From the NCBI RefSeq assembly GCF_012927125.1, contig NZ_JABBFZ010000007.1, positions 124,001-188,000 of the forward strand: 64,000 nucleotides of DNA, written 5' to 3'. Below the pieces are notes generated by a model that was given only the letters and a program-made list of their open reading frames with translations, ran no database searches and had not been told where the DNA came from. This DNA is from Paraburkholderia antibiotica (GTDB lineage Bacteria > Pseudomonadota > Gammaproteobacteria > Burkholderiales > Burkholderiaceae). Shown one piece after another: positions 53,026 through 63,159 of this stretch; the first letter of the stretch is position 1; each line of letters opens with the position of its first letter. The position numbers and the translations under genes are program-made.

Positions 53026-55962
53026 ATGAAGCTCGAACACCCGGATCGTCTGATGAACCGCACTCCTCTCTCGCTCGCCGCGCTCGAAGTGCACGACGCC
53101 TTCGCCGAACGGCATATCGGCCCGGATACGGCCGACCAGCAAGCGATGCTCGAAGCACTCGGCTTCGCATCGCGCGCGGCCTTGATCGACGCCGTCATCC
53201 CGAAGACGATCCGCCGCACCGAAACGCTGCCGCTCGGCCCCTTCGCGCAACCGAAGAGCGAAGCCGAAGCACTCGCCGCGCTGCGCGAACTCGCGGACAA
53301 GAATCAGGTGTTCCGCTCGTACATCGGTCAGGGCTACTACAACGCCCATACGCCGACGGTGATCCTGCGTAACGTGCTGGAAAATCCGGCGTGGTACACC
53401 GCGTACACGCCGTATCAGCCTGAAATTTCCCAGGGCCGTCTGGAGGCGCTGCTGAACTTCCAGCAGATGGTCACCGACCTGACCGGCCTCGCCATTTCCA
53501 ACGCGTCGCTGCTCGACGAAGCGACCGCCGCCGCCGAAGCGATGACGCTCCTGCAACGCGTCGGCAAGCCGAAGTCGAACGTGTTCTTCGTCGCCGACGA
53601 CGTGCTGCCGCAAACCATCGAAGTCGTGAAGACGCGCGCGACGCCGGTCGGCATCGAAGTGAAGGTCGGCCCGGCCGCCGAAGCCGCCAACGCGAACGCG
53701 TTCGGCGTGCTGCTGCAATACCCGGGTGTGAACGGCGACGTGCGCGACTACCGCGCGCTGGCCGAAGCGATCCACGCGGCTGGCGGCCACGTGGTAGTCG
53801 CCGCCGACCTGCTCGCGCTGACCGTCCTCACGCCGCCGGGCGAATGGGGCGCGGACGTCGCGGTCGGCAATACGCAACGCTTCGGCGTGCCGGTCGGTTT
53901 TGGCGGCCCGCATGCCGCGTACCTCGCGGTGCGCGACGAATTCAAGCGGCAGATGCCGGGCCGTCTCGTCGGCGTGACCGTCGACGCGCAAGGCAACCCC
54001 GCGCTGCGTCTCGCGCTACAAACGCGCGAGCAACATATCCGCCGCGAAAAGGCGACTTCGAACGTGTGTACCGCGCAGGCGCTGCTCGCGATCATGGCGA
54101 GCATGTACGCGGTCTACCACGGCCCGCGCGGCCTGAAGACGATCGCGCTGCGCGTGAACCGCGTCGCCGCGCTGCTCGCCGCAGGCGCGAAGCAACTCGG
54201 CTACACGCTCGTCAACGAAACCTTCTTCGACACGCTCACGTTCGACACCGGCGCGCGCACGCAAGCGCTGCACGACGCCGCGCTCGCGAAGCGCATCAAC
54301 CTGCGCCGCGTCAGCGACACGCAGGTCGGCGTGTCGGTCGATGAAACCACCACGCGCGGCGACCTCGCCGATCTGCTCGCGGTGTTCGCGCAGGCCGCCG
54401 GCGCCAAGGATGTGCCGCAAGTCGACGCGCTCGACGCCGCACTGACCGCGTCGAACACCGCGTCGGTGCCGGCCGCGCTCGAACGCACGAGCGCATACCT
54501 GACGCACCACGTGTTCAACCGTCATCATTCGGAAACGGAAATGCTGCGCTATCTGCGTAGCCTGTCGGACAAGGACCTCGCGCTCGACCGCTCGATGATC
54601 CCGCTCGGCTCCTGCACGATGAAGCTGAACGCGACCTCGGAAATGCTGCCGGTCACGTGGCCCGAATTCGGCCAGATCCATCCATTTGCACCGGCCGAGC
54701 AGACCGTCGGCTATCGCGAGATGATCGATCAGCTCGAAGAGATGCTCGTTGCCGCGACCGGCTATGCGGCCGTGTCGCTGCAGCCGAACGCGGGCTCGCA
54801 GGGCGAGTACGCGGGTCTGCTGATCATTCACGCGTATCACGCGTCGCGCGGCGAAGCGCATCGCAACGTCTGCCTGATTCCCGCTTCGGCGCACGGCACG
54901 AACCCGGCGTCGGCGCAGATGGCCGGCATGCAGGTCGTGGTCGTGGCATGCGACGCGCAGGGCAACGTCGACATCGAAGATCTGAAGAAGAAGGCCGCGC
55001 AACACGCGGACAAACTCGCGGCGATCATGATCACGTATCCGTCGACGCACGGCGTGTTCGAAGAGAACGTCCGCGAAATCTGCGAGATCGTGCACGCGCA
55101 CGGCGGCCAGGTGTACGTGGACGGCGCGAACATGAACGCAATGGTCGGTCTGTGCGCGCCGGGTCAGTTCGGCGGCGACGTCTCGCACCTGAACCTGCAC
55201 AAGACGTTCTGCATTCCGCACGGCGGCGGCGGACCGGGCGTCGGTCCGGTCGCGGTCGGCGCGCACCTCGCGCAGTTCCTGCCGAACCAGACTTCGTCGG
55301 GCTACGAGCGCGCGCCGCAAGGCATCGGTGCAGTGTCGAGCGCACCGTACGGTTCGGCGTCGATCCTGCCGATCTCGTGGATGTACATCGCGATGATGGG
55401 CGCGAAGAACCTGACCGCCGCGACCGAAACCGCGATCCTCAACGCGAACTACGTCGCCAACAAGCTCGCGCCGCACTATCCGGTGCTGTACTCGGGCCCC
55501 GGCGGCCTCGTCGCGCACGAGTGCATTCTCGATCTGCGTCCGATCAAGGACACGAGCGGCATCACCGTCGACGACGTCGCCAAGCGCCTCGCCGACTACG
55601 GCTTCCACGCGCCGACGATGAGCTTCCCGGTGCCGGGCACGCTGATGGTCGAGCCGACCGAGTCGGAATCGAAGGAAGAGCTCGATCGCTTCATCGAAGC
55701 GATGATCGCGATTCGCGAGGAAATCCGTGCGGTCGAAGAAGGCCGTTCGGACCGCGAGGACAATCCGCTGAAGCACGCACCGCACACCGCGGCAGTCGTG
55801 ATCGCCAACGACTGGAAGCATGCGTATGCGCGCGAAACCGCCGCGTATCCGCTGCCCACGCTGATCGCGAAGAAGTACTGGCCGCCGGTCGGCCGCGCGG
55901 ACAACGTGTACGGCGACCGCAACCTGTTCTGCTCCTGCGTGCCGATCGCCGACTACGAGTAA
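53026..55962 (+). CDS. gcvP: Glycine dehydrogenase (decarboxylating), P protein
   Basis: GcvP is the PLP-dependent decarboxylase of the glycine cleavage complex. At 978 residues it is the long single-chain form. Visible are RHIGPD at the start, [65 protein letters not shown] and the PLP lysine in [24 protein letters not shown] precedes the ATG. Last of gcvTHP; the L protein is not here. Confidence 0.97.
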   Translation: MKLEHPDRLMNRTPLSLAALEVHDAFAERHIGPDTADQQAMLEALGFASRAALIDAVIPKTIRRTETLPLGPFAQPKSEAEALAALRELADKNQVFRSYIGQGYYNAHTPTVILRNVLENPAWYTAYTPYQPEISQGRLEALLNFQQMVTDLTGLAISNASLLDEATAAAEAMTLLQRVGKPKSNVFFVADDVLPQTIEVVKTRATPVGIEVKVGPAAEAANANAFGVLLQYPGVNGDVRDYRALAEAIHAAGGHVVVAADLLALTVLTPPGEWGADVAVGNTQRFGVPVGFGGPHAAYLAVRDEFKRQMPGRLVGVTVDAQGNPALRLALQTREQHIRREKATSNVCTAQALLAIMASMYAVYHGPRGLKTIALRVNRVAALLAAGAKQLGYTLVNETFFDTLTFDTGARTQALHDAALAKRINLRRVSDTQVGVSVDETTTRGDLADLLAVFAQAAGAKDVPQVDALDAALTASNTASVPAALERTSAYLTHHVFNRHHSETEMLRYLRSLSDKDLALDRSMIPLGSCTMKLNATSEMLPVTWPEFGQIHPFAPAEQTVGYREMIDQLEEMLVAATGYAAVSLQPNAGSQGEYAGLLIIHAYHASRGEAHRNVCLIPASAHGTNPASAQMAGMQVVVVACDAQGNVDIEDLKKKAAQHADKLAAIMITYPSTHGVFEENVREICEIVHAHGGQVYVDGANMNAMVGLCAPGQFGGDVSHLNLHKTFCIPHGGGGPGVGPVAVGAHLAQFLPNQTSSGYERAPQGIGAVSSAPYGSASILPISWMYIAMMGAKNLTAATETAILNANYVANKLAPHYPVLYSGPGGLVAHECILDLRPIKDTSGITVDDVAKRLADYGFHAPTMSFPVPGTLMVEPTESESKEELDRFIEAMIAIREEIRAVEEGRSDREDNPLKHAPHTAAVVIANDWKHAYARETAAYPLPTLIAKKYWPPVGRADNVYGDRNLFCSCVPIADYE

Positions 55963-56163
55963 CGCGCAGTAACGTACACGTACGCGAGTCAGCGCCGCAC
56001 CATGCGCATCGCCCGCCGCCGGTCACGGCAGCAACACGCCGAAGCAGACGGCGAGGCAGCGCGAGGTGCGGCGACGACGCCGGGCGGTTCCGGCGCGGTT
56101 CTGTCGTTCAGGGCCGCAAACGGCTAACATCACACACCGAATCAGCCAAACGAGGAGTTCCGC

Positions 56164-57294
56164 ATGGCGCGAAAGGTGCGATCGATGCAAAGCCGGGCCG
56201 AAGCTGTCGCAGCCCATCCATGGCGGCCCGCTTATGCCGTGTTGCTGGCCGGCGCGGCAATGCTTCTGCCGTTGCGCCACGCGCACGCCGCGATGAATTT
56301 CTGCGCGGCGCCCGCGTTGCAGACCAGCGAGCGCACCAATGCCGATCCCGGCGTGAAGGCACTCGTCAGCAACGTGCAGGCGCATCTGAACGACCAGCCG
56401 CATGCGCTCGCGAAGCTGCACACCGAGGGCACGCTGCCGCACGAAGGCCTCTACGATCAGAGCGTCGAAGCGGAGAAGGATCTCGATCTGCTGCGCGACG
56501 CCGCGCTCGCGTGGCGTGCAACCAGCGACGACCGTTTCCTGAAGCTCGTCGATCGTCTGCTGTACGCATGGGTCACCACGTATCAGCCGAGCTTCAACCC
56601 GATCGACGAAACGCATTTCGAAGGCCTGATTCTCGCGTACGACATGACCGCGAGCGCGTTGCCGGTGAAAACGCGCAATGCGTCGATGGCGTTCCTGACG
56701 AAGCTCGCGAACGGCTACATCGCGCAGATCGACGGCCAGCCGCGGCCGCTCACCGGCACGTTCCGCAACAATTGGCAGAGTCACCGCATCAAGCTGATCG
56801 CGATGGCGGCGTTCACGCTCGACAATCGCAAGATGATCGGCATCGCGCAGCGGCTGTTCGTCGAACATATCGGCGACAACATCGCGCCGGACGGCTCGAC
56901 GATCGACTTCAACGAGCGCGATGCGCTGCACTACGTGACCTACGATCTGCAGCCGCTGGTCACGGCCGCGCTCGCCGCGCGCCGCCATAACCGCAACTGG
57001 CTGCAGGAGAAGGGCGCGAACGGCGCGACCCTGCTCGCCGCGCTGAACTGGCTGGTGCCGTTCGCCACCGGCAGCCAGACCCACGAGGAATTCGTGCATT
57101 CGAGCGTCCCGTTCGATGCAAAACGTCGCGAGGCCGGCTTGCCCGGCTATTCGGGTCAGTGGGACCCGAAGAACGCGACGGAACTGTTTCACCTGGCCGC
57201 GCGTCTGGACGGACGCTTTACGCCAGTCGCGCTGCAGCTCGCACCGACGCCGCCCGCGTGGCTCGCCGTGTGTTTGCCGCTGCCGGCGCGCTAA
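56164..57294 (+). CDS. Exported alginate-lyase-like (PL5-type) protein
   Basis: The 376-residue product has a long signal sequence (hydrophobic core YAVLLAGAAMLLPL, ending HAHA near residue 42) and an all-helical alpha/alpha-barrel body. FRNNWQSHRIKLIAMAA near residue 200 and ERDALHYVTYDLQPLV near residue 258 resemble the catalytic NNHSYW and RALHYHNYAL regions of alginate lyase AlgL. The tripeptide NNW and the HxxxY are kept, other positions vary, so polymannuronate specificity is not assured. GAGGAG precedes the ATG. It sits between gcvP and sdaA, with sdaA 28 bases on. Confidence 0.75.
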   Translation: MARKVRSMQSRAEAVAAHPWRPAYAVLLAGAAMLLPLRHAHAAMNFCAAPALQTSERTNADPGVKALVSNVQAHLNDQPHALAKLHTEGTLPHEGLYDQSVEAEKDLDLLRDAALAWRATSDDRFLKLVDRLLYAWVTTYQPSFNPIDETHFEGLILAYDMTASALPVKTRNASMAFLTKLANGYIAQIDGQPRPLTGTFRNNWQSHRIKLIAMAAFTLDNRKMIGIAQRLFVEHIGDNIAPDGSTIDFNERDALHYVTYDLQPLVTAALAARRHNRNWLQEKGANGATLLAALNWLVPFATGSQTHEEFVHSSVPFDAKRREAGLPGYSGQWDPKNATELFHLAARLDGRFTPVALQLAPTPPAWLAVCLPLPAR

Positions 57295-57322
57295 ACCCTT
57301 TATTTACCGGTAGGAGCAGTAC

Positions 57323-58711
57323 ATGGCAGTCAGCGTTTTCGATCTCTTCAAAATCGGCATCGGTCCGTCGAGCTCGCATACGGTCGGGCCGATGCGCGCG
57401 GCGCTGATGTTCGTCCAGGGACTCGAACGCGACGGCCTGCTCGACAGCGTCGCGTCGGTGAAAGCGGAACTGTACGGCTCGCTCGGCGCGACCGGCAAAG
57501 GCCACGGCACCGATCGCGGCGTGATGCTCGGCCTGATGGGCGACGCCCCCGACACCGTCGATCCCGAGACCATCGCGCAGCGGCTCGAAGCGGTGCGCAC
57601 GTCGCGCAAGCTCGCGCTGCTCGGCAAGCACGACGTGCCGTTCGTGCAGAAGGACCACATCGCGTTTTATCGTCAGGCATTGCCCGAACATCCGAACGGC
57701 CTGAAGCTGCATGCGTTCGATGCGCAAGGCGCGACGCTGCGCGAGTCGACTTATCTGTCGGTCGGCGGCGGTTTTGTCGTCACGGCCGGCGCGCCGAACA
57801 CGAAGGTGTTGAGCGCGGTCGATCAGCTTCCGTATTCGTTTCGGACCGCCAACGAATTGCTCGCGCTGTGCGCGTCGAGCGGCAAGAGCATCGCGCAGTT
57901 GATGTGGGAAAACGAGCGCGTGTGGCACAGCGAAGAAGAAACGCGTACCGGTCTGCTGAAGATCTGGGAGGTGATGCAATCGTGCGTCGCGCGCGGTTGT
58001 GGCATCAACAATCCCGATGCCGACGGTCACTTGCCCGGCCCGTTCCAGGTGAAGCGGCGCGCGCCGCAACTGTATCGCGCGTTGACCGGCAATCCTGAGC
58101 GCGCGCTGCAGGACCCGCTGTCGATGGTCGACTGGATCAACCTGTACGCGATCGCCGTCAACGAAGAGAACGCCGCGGGCGGGCGCGTCGTTACCGCACC
58201 GACCAACGGCGCGGCCGGCATCATCCCGGCGGTGCTGCATTACTACACGCGCTTCATGCCGAGCGCGAACGAGCAGGGCGTGATCGACTTCCTGATGACC
58301 GCCGCCGCAATCGGCATCCTGTACAAGCTGAACGCGTCGATCTCCGGCGCGGAAGTGGGCTGCCAGGGCGAAGTCGGCGTCGCGTGCTCGATGGCCGCCG
58401 GTGCGCTCGCCGCGGTGATGGGCGGCACGCCGAAGCAGGTCGAGAATGCCGCCGAAATCGGCATGGAGCACAACCTCGGGCTCACCTGCGATCCGGTCGG
58501 CGGGATGGTGCAGATTCCGTGCATCGAGCGCAATGCGATGGCCTCGGTGAAGGCGGTCAACGCGGCGCGCATGGCGTTGCGCGGCGACGGCAGCCACTAC
58601 GTGTCGCTCGATTCGGTCATCAAGACGATGCGCGAAACCGGCGCGGACATGAAGACCAAGTACAAGGAAACCTCGCGCGGCGGGCTCGCGGTGAATATCG
58701 TCGAGTGCTGA
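57323..58711 (+). CDS. sdaA: L-serine ammonia-lyase SdaA
   Basis: An iron-sulfur L-serine deaminase giving pyruvate and ammonia. The 462-residue single-chain product starts [20 protein letters not shown] and has the cluster-cysteine segments [17 protein letters not shown] and [17 protein letters not shown] as well as [25 protein letters not shown] lies upstream. Near gcvTHP it completes a route glycine to serine to pyruvate when GlyA acts. Confidence 0.96.
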   Translation: MAVSVFDLFKIGIGPSSSHTVGPMRAALMFVQGLERDGLLDSVASVKAELYGSLGATGKGHGTDRGVMLGLMGDAPDTVDPETIAQRLEAVRTSRKLALLGKHDVPFVQKDHIAFYRQALPEHPNGLKLHAFDAQGATLRESTYLSVGGGFVVTAGAPNTKVLSAVDQLPYSFRTANELLALCASSGKSIAQLMWENERVWHSEEETRTGLLKIWEVMQSCVARGCGINNPDADGHLPGPFQVKRRAPQLYRALTGNPERALQDPLSMVDWINLYAIAVNEENAAGGRVVTAPTNGAAGIIPAVLHYYTRFMPSANEQGVIDFLMTAAAIGILYKLNASISGAEVGCQGEVGVACSMAAGALAAVMGGTPKQVENAAEIGMEHNLGLTCDPVGGMVQIPCIERNAMASVKAVNAARMALRGDGSHYVSLDSVIKTMRETGADMKTKYKETSRGGLAVNIVEC

Positions 58712-58743
58712 TCGACGCGCGCGGTGTTTGAACGCGGATAAAG

Positions 58744-58772
58744 AACGCGGGCCCTGGTGGCCCGCGTTTCTG
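58744..58772 (+). terminator. Terminator after sdaA
   Basis: AACGCGGGCC - CTGGT - GGCCCGCGTT then TCTGTTT. Confidence 0.85.
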
Positions 58773-58977
58773 TTTGTGCGCGATGCAGCGACCCTGCGAC
58801 GATGCGACGCTACGATGCCGGCCGGTTTCCGCGTCGCACGGTTGCACTGCGCCGTGACAGCGCCCGCGTGGCCGGCGTAAGCTGTCGAAGCGTCCATCGG
58901 CCGAAGCTGTGTGTTGCGCCGATGCGGCCTCATCCCATCCCGTCGCACAACATGCACTGTCAGGAGGCTTCTTCGCA

Positions 58978-60723
58978 ATGTCGCTGCCGAATGCTCCCGC
59001 TGCTGATTCCGCTTCTGCTTCCACCGCTCCTCATCCCGCTCGCACGACTGGCGCGCGCCTCATCGTCGATGCGCTGCTCACGCACGGTGTCGAACGCGTG
59101 TTCTGTGTGCCCGGCGAAAGCTTCCTCGCCGTGCTCGATTCGCTGCACGATGAAACCGCGCGCATCCAGACGATCGTCTGCCGTCACGAAGCCGCGGCCG
59201 CGAACATGGCCGAAGCGGTCGGCAAGCTGACCGGCCGCCCAGGCGTCGCGCTCGTTACGCGCGGGCCAGGCGCAACGCATGCGTCGATCGGCGTGCACAC
59301 CGCGTTCCAGGACTCGACGCCGATGATCCTGCTGATTGGCCAATGCGCGCGCGAGCATCTGGATCGCGAGGCGTTTCAGGAAATCGACTATCGACGCATG
59401 TTCGGTCAGATGGCGAAGTGGGTCGCGCAAATCGATGACCCGAAGCGCATCCCCGAATATCTGAGCCACGCGTTTCACACGGCGACCTCGGGACGACCCG
59501 GGCCCGTCGTGCTGTCGCTGCCGGAAGACGTGTTGAGCGATGCGTGCGATGCCGTTGCCGGCGCACCCGCGTATCAACGCGTGGCGGCATCGCCGTCGGC
59601 CGCGCAGATGACGAAGCTGCGCGAGCTGCTCGAACGCGCGCAGCGGCCGATGGTGATCGCCGGCGGCAGCGGCTGGACGCCGACCGCGTGCGCGGACCTG
59701 CGCCGCTTCGTCGAGAACTGGCAGTTGCCGATCGGCCTCGCGTTCCGCTTCCAGGACACCATCGACAACGAGCATCCGAACTACGCGGGTGACATCGGCC
59801 TCGGCATCAATCCGGCGCTCGCACAGCGTATCCGCGACGCCGACCTGCTGCTGACGCTCGGGCCGCGCCTGGGCGAAGCGACGACCAACGGCTACACGCT
59901 GCTCGACATTCCGAAGACGAAGCAGACGCTCGTGCACGTGCATCAGGGCGCGGAAGAACTCGGTCGCGTGTATGCGGCCGATCTGCCGATCGTCTCCGGC
60001 ATGCCCGAGCTGGCGGCGCTGCTGGCGGAACTGAAACCGTCGTCGTCCGGCAAGCTTGCCTGGGAGGACGCCGCACAGGAAGCGCATCGCGCGTATCTGG
60101 AATGGCGCAAGCCGCGGCCGATTCCCGGCGACGTGCAGATGGGCGAAGTGATTCAGCAGTTACGTGCGCATCTGCCCGACGACGCGATCCTGACGAATGG
60201 TGCCGGCAACTACGCGACGTGGTTGCATCGGCATTTCTCGTATCGACACTTCCGCTCGCAGCTCGCGCCGACAAGCGGTGCGATGGGCTACGGCGTGCCG
60301 GCCGCGCTCGCGGCGAAGTCGCTGTATCCGCAACGCGCGGTGGTCGCGCTCGCCGGCGACGGCTGCTTCATGATGTCCGCACAGGAACTCGCGACGGCGA
60401 TGCAGTACGACCTGCGCGTGCTGTTCATCGTCGTCAACAACAGTCACTTCGGCACGATCCGCATGCACCAGGAGCGGCACTATCCGCATCGCGTGCACGG
60501 CACGGGTCTCACGAATCCAGACTTCGCGGCGTTCGCGCGATCGTTCGGCGCGCATGGCGAAACGGTCGAACGCACTGAAGATTTTCTGCCGGCGTTGCAG
60601 CGCGCGATCGAATCGCAGTTGCCGGCGGTGATCGAGATCCGGATGCCGCAGGAGGCGAGCACGCCGGCCGCGAGTTTGGAGCAGATTCGGGAACAGGGAA
60701 GGAAGATGCGGGGGGAGTCGTGA
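58978..60723 (+). CDS. Thiamine-diphosphate-dependent enzyme, acetolactate-synthase large-subunit-like
   Basis: The 581-residue product has the three-domain ThDP fold: an N-terminal Pyr domain with the catalytic glutamate in VFCVPGESFLAVLD, VTRGPGATHASIGVHTA, a central domain and a C-terminal PP domain with the ThDP/Mg motif GDGCFMMSAQELATAM to NNSHFG. It resembles acetolactate synthase large subunits, but no small subunit gene is adjacent, and it could be another member such as an oxo-acid decarboxylase. ATG has CAGGAGG upstream. Confidence 0.85.
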   Translation: MSLPNAPAADSASASTAPHPARTTGARLIVDALLTHGVERVFCVPGESFLAVLDSLHDETARIQTIVCRHEAAAANMAEAVGKLTGRPGVALVTRGPGATHASIGVHTAFQDSTPMILLIGQCAREHLDREAFQEIDYRRMFGQMAKWVAQIDDPKRIPEYLSHAFHTATSGRPGPVVLSLPEDVLSDACDAVAGAPAYQRVAASPSAAQMTKLRELLERAQRPMVIAGGSGWTPTACADLRRFVENWQLPIGLAFRFQDTIDNEHPNYAGDIGLGINPALAQRIRDADLLLTLGPRLGEATTNGYTLLDIPKTKQTLVHVHQGAEELGRVYAADLPIVSGMPELAALLAELKPSSSGKLAWEDAAQEAHRAYLEWRKPRPIPGDVQMGEVIQQLRAHLPDDAILTNGAGNYATWLHRHFSYRHFRSQLAPTSGAMGYGVPAALAAKSLYPQRAVVALAGDGCFMMSAQELATAMQYDLRVLFIVVNNSHFGTIRMHQERHYPHRVHGTGLTNPDFAAFARSFGAHGETVERTEDFLPALQRAIESQLPAVIEIRMPQEASTPAASLEQIREQGRKMRGES

Positions 60724-60732
60724 GCTGAACGG

Positions 60733-60765
60733 CAAAGCCCGCGGGTCAGGTGCCCGCAGGCTTTG
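60733..60765 (+). terminator. Terminator after the ThDP enzyme gene
   Basis: CAAAGCC-CGCGGG / CCCGCA-GGCTTTG stem with a short loop, ten bases after the stop; it ends in TTTGTT. Confidence 0.65.
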
Positions 60766-60799
60766 TTCGTGAGTCAGCGACGACGGCTAAGCGTGACTG

Positions 60800-61432
60800 C
60801 TACGCGTAGATGATCGACAACACGCCAAGCTCCTTCAATAGCGCGGGCTTCTGCGCTTCGATCACGTCGGATCGAATCTGATAGATCACCGATTTGATCA
60901 CTTCGGTCTGGCTCAGCGTCGTCTCATCCATCAGCGTTCTCAGATCTTCCGCGATGCGGGGCGTCACTTTCATCGACAGTCGCCTGCGCGCCGCACCGCG
61001 ATGCTCCTTGAAGTGCTCTATCGCCGATCGATGCGCGTTGATCAACCTTGTCCGCGGATATTCGCCGGACGCAAACCGATGCAGATAGAGCATCATCAAC
61101 ACCTTACGAAACTCCGTCGAGTTCGTGCTATCGATCATGTAAGCGGCGAGGTCGAGAACGTCGAGATAGATCGCAGGAAGTTGCGCCTCGATGGGCTTGA
61201 CCTCTTTTTGCCTAGCTTCGCGGATCGCGGGAGTGGACTGAGCCGGCACCGCGACGACCCGGTCGCAGACATCGCAGACCGCCGCAAGAATGTTTTTTAC
61301 CGTGCCCTTGCCGTCGCTAAAAGGCACGTCCCGGCGCAGAAATGTCGTGCTCACCAGTTGCCTGCAATGAGCACAGATGGCCTTGCTCTTTTCGCCCTCT
61401 TCATACAGCTTCATCTTCATCGGCTCACTCAC
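60800..61432 (-). CDS. Putative antitoxin: MqsA-like zinc domain joined to a ribbon-helix-helix domain
   Basis: A 210-residue protein. Residues 17-75 have two CxxC pairs (Cys20/Cys23 in CAHC, Cys53/Cys56 in CDVC) spaced as in the MqsA N-terminal zinc domain. Residues 85-145 are helical and unfamiliar. Residues 148-192 read as a ribbon-helix-helix domain (RRRLSMKVTPRIAEDLRTL, then LSQTEVIKSVIYQI), not the XRE helix-turn-helix of MqsA. Start is GTG 61430-61432, overlapping the preceding gene stop (GTGA). Gene order toxin-antitoxin matches mqsRA. Role is inferred from architecture and context. Confidence 0.6.
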   Translation of the reverse strand: MSEPMKMKLYEEGEKSKAICAHCRQLVSTTFLRRDVPFSDGKGTVKNILAAVCDVCDRVVAVPAQSTPAIREARQKEVKPIEAQLPAIYLDVLDLAAYMIDSTNSTEFRKVLMMLYLHRFASGEYPRTRLINAHRSAIEHFKEHRGAARRRLSMKVTPRIAEDLRTLMDETTLSQTEVIKSVIYQIRSDVIEAQKPALLKELGVLSIIYA

Positions 61433-61728
61433 TGATGTACGCTGATAAACACAGTTTCCGGATCGCCCACGAAGTAAAACTTCACATACCAGCCACCGGA
61501 CACGATGATGTGAACGTCGACGGCAGGAGCACTGTGATGAGGCGACGAGCTGTATTGCGTGCCGTCGCTTCGTGCAATCAACGACTCGACGAATTGAGCG
61601 CTAATCTGCCCGGTCGCAAGCAGATTCTTCACGTCGATGCCCGAGCGGGCCTCGTGTTGAAACTGCCCGGAGCGTAACGCGGAAATGACCGCGTGTTTCA
61701 CCTGCTTGTACTTGTTCGGTATCGACAA
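61429..61728 (-). CDS. Putative MqsR-like (RelE-fold) toxin
   Basis: A 99-residue protein starting KYKQVKHAVISALRSGQFQ, with a helical N-terminus and a beta-rich C-terminus (VDVHIIVSGGWYVKFYFVG) that parallels the end of MqsR (VYLKITVI). The tyrosine of WYVKF corresponds to the MqsR active-site tyrosine; other catalytic residues are uncertain, and DUF4258-like proteins are an alternative. Start is a TTG at 61726-61728, fixed by an in-frame stop one codon before it and by GGAGG five bases upstream. It precedes and overlaps the antitoxin gene. Confidence 0.5.
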   Translation of the reverse strand: MSIPNKYKQVKHAVISALRSGQFQHEARSGIDVKNLLATGQISAQFVESLIARSDGTQYSSSPHHSAPAVDVHIIVSGGWYVKFYFVGDPETVFISVHQ

Positions 61729-61739
61729 TCACACCTCCA

Positions 61740-61767
61740 ATTGTACGACAGGTCTCGTATAAATCAA
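61740..61767 (-). promoter_or_regulatory. Promoter and overlapping operator of the toxin-antitoxin pair
   Basis: On the minus strand TTGATT, 16 bases, TACAAT, 11 bases before the toxin start. An inverted repeat TACGA-N6-TCGTA (61744-61759) covers the spacer and -10, the position expected for antitoxin autorepression. Confidence 0.6.
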
Positions 61768-61869
61768 TCGAAAACTTTCGCGGTGCCATGGGTGATTGTC
61801 GGTGGAATTTTTTTCGGTAGAAGTCGAACAGAAAAAATCGGGCACCTGATAGCGGCACACCGGATCAAT

Positions 61870-61897
61870 AAAAAAACCCCGCCAAAGCGGGGTTTTT
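61870..61897. terminator. Terminator after the LivK-type gene
   Basis: AACCCCGC-CAAA-GCGGGGTT flanked by A-run and T-run, about 30 bases after the stop on the minus strand; efficient both ways. Confidence 0.92.
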
Positions 61898-61924
61898 CGC
61901 AAAGCAGACAGCCGGCAAAAAAGC

Positions 61925-63073
61925 TTACTTGCCGCCCACGCTCTGCAGCGTCGTCCACTTGCCGTCGACCACCTTGTACAGCGTGATGCCGCCGTTCTTC
62001 AGGTCGCCATGCGCGTCGTACGCGAGGTTGTTGGTCGTCACGGCCGGCATCGAGGTCTTCGCCAGCACCGGCAGGTACTTCGCCGGGTCGGTCGAGTTCG
62101 CGCTCTTCATCGCGGTGAACATCGCCATCGCGCCGTCGTATGCGTACGGCGAGTAGGTCTGCACGTCTTCGTTGAAGCGCTTCTTGTACTTCTCGACGTA
62201 CGCCTTGCCGCCCGGCATTTCGTCGAGCGGCAGGCCGGCGAGCGAGGCCACCGTGCCGTTCGCCGCGTCGCCCGCGAGCTTGATGAAGGTCGGCGTGTGC
62301 ACCATTTCGCCGCCCATCAGCGGCGCCTTCACGCCGAGCTGCTTCATCTGCTTGACCATCGGTGCCGCTTGCGAATCCGCGCCGCCGTAATAGATCAGAT
62401 CCGGGTTGGTCGACTTCAGCTTGGTCAGGATCGACTTGAAGTCGACGGCCTTGTCGTTCGTGTATTCACGATCGACGATCGTCGCACCCGCCGCCTTCGC
62501 AGCCTTCTCGAACTGATCGGCCAGACCCTGGCCGTAAGCCGTGCGGTCGTCGACGATCGCGATCTTCTTCATGCCGAGGTTCTTCACCGCGAACGTGCCG
62601 GCGACCGAGCCTTGCTGCGTGTCGGACGTCATCATGCGGAAGGTCGTCTTGAAGCCCTGCTGCGTGTATTCCGGCGCGGTCGCCATGGCGATCTGCGGAA
62701 TCCCCGCGTTCGCGTAGATGCGCGAAGCCGGAATCGTGGTGCCCGAGTTGAAGTGGCCGAGCATGCCCTTGATGCCGTCATCCACGAGCTTCTGCGCCAC
62801 CGTCGTGCCGGTGCGCGGGTCGGCCTGATCGTCGGCCGAGTCGAGCACGATACGAACCTGCTTGCCGCCGATCACCGGCTTGGTCGCGTTGAATTCTTCG
62901 ACCGCGAGCACGATGCCGTTCTGGAAGTCCTTGCCGTAGTGAGCCTGCGCGCCCGTCATCGGACCGGCGAAACCCACCTTCACGTCTTCCGTCGATTGAG
63001 CATTGGCCGTCCCCGCCAGCGACATAGCAGCAACCAGAGCTGCGCCTGCCAGCTGTTTCATTTTGTGTTGCAT
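61925..63073 (-). CDS. Branched-chain amino acid ABC transporter substrate-binding protein (LivK type)
   Basis: A periplasmic binding protein of 382 residues. Signal peptide MQHKMKQLAGAALVAAMSLAG with cleavage after ANA near residue 25, then type I periplasmic-binding fold: VKVGFAGPMTGAQAHYGKD near residue 30, HFNSGTTIPASRIYANAGI, VDDRTAYGQGLADQFEKAA and LIYYGGADSQAAPMV. ATG at 63073 has AAGGAGAAGC upstream; the open frame to 63163 overlaps putA. Specificity for leucine/isoleucine/valine is likely but not proven. No permease genes are in the window. Confidence 0.9.
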   Translation of the reverse strand: MQHKMKQLAGAALVAAMSLAGTANAQSTEDVKVGFAGPMTGAQAHYGKDFQNGIVLAVEEFNATKPVIGGKQVRIVLDSADDQADPRTGTTVAQKLVDDGIKGMLGHFNSGTTIPASRIYANAGIPQIAMATAPEYTQQGFKTTFRMMTSDTQQGSVAGTFAVKNLGMKKIAIVDDRTAYGQGLADQFEKAAKAAGATIVDREYTNDKAVDFKSILTKLKSTNPDLIYYGGADSQAAPMVKQMKQLGVKAPLMGGEMVHTPTFIKLAGDAANGTVASLAGLPLDEMPGGKAYVEKYKKRFNEDVQTYSPYAYDGAMAMFTAMKSANSTDPAKYLPVLAKTSMPAVTTNNLAYDAHGDLKNGGITLYKVVDGKWTTLQSVGGK

Positions 63074-63159
63074 AGCTTCTCCTTGATACCAGGTGTGGAT
63101 GAAGCGGTTTCGGGGTCGCCGTGCCGCTTCCGTTCTATTGAGGGATCGCCGAGGTTCGC

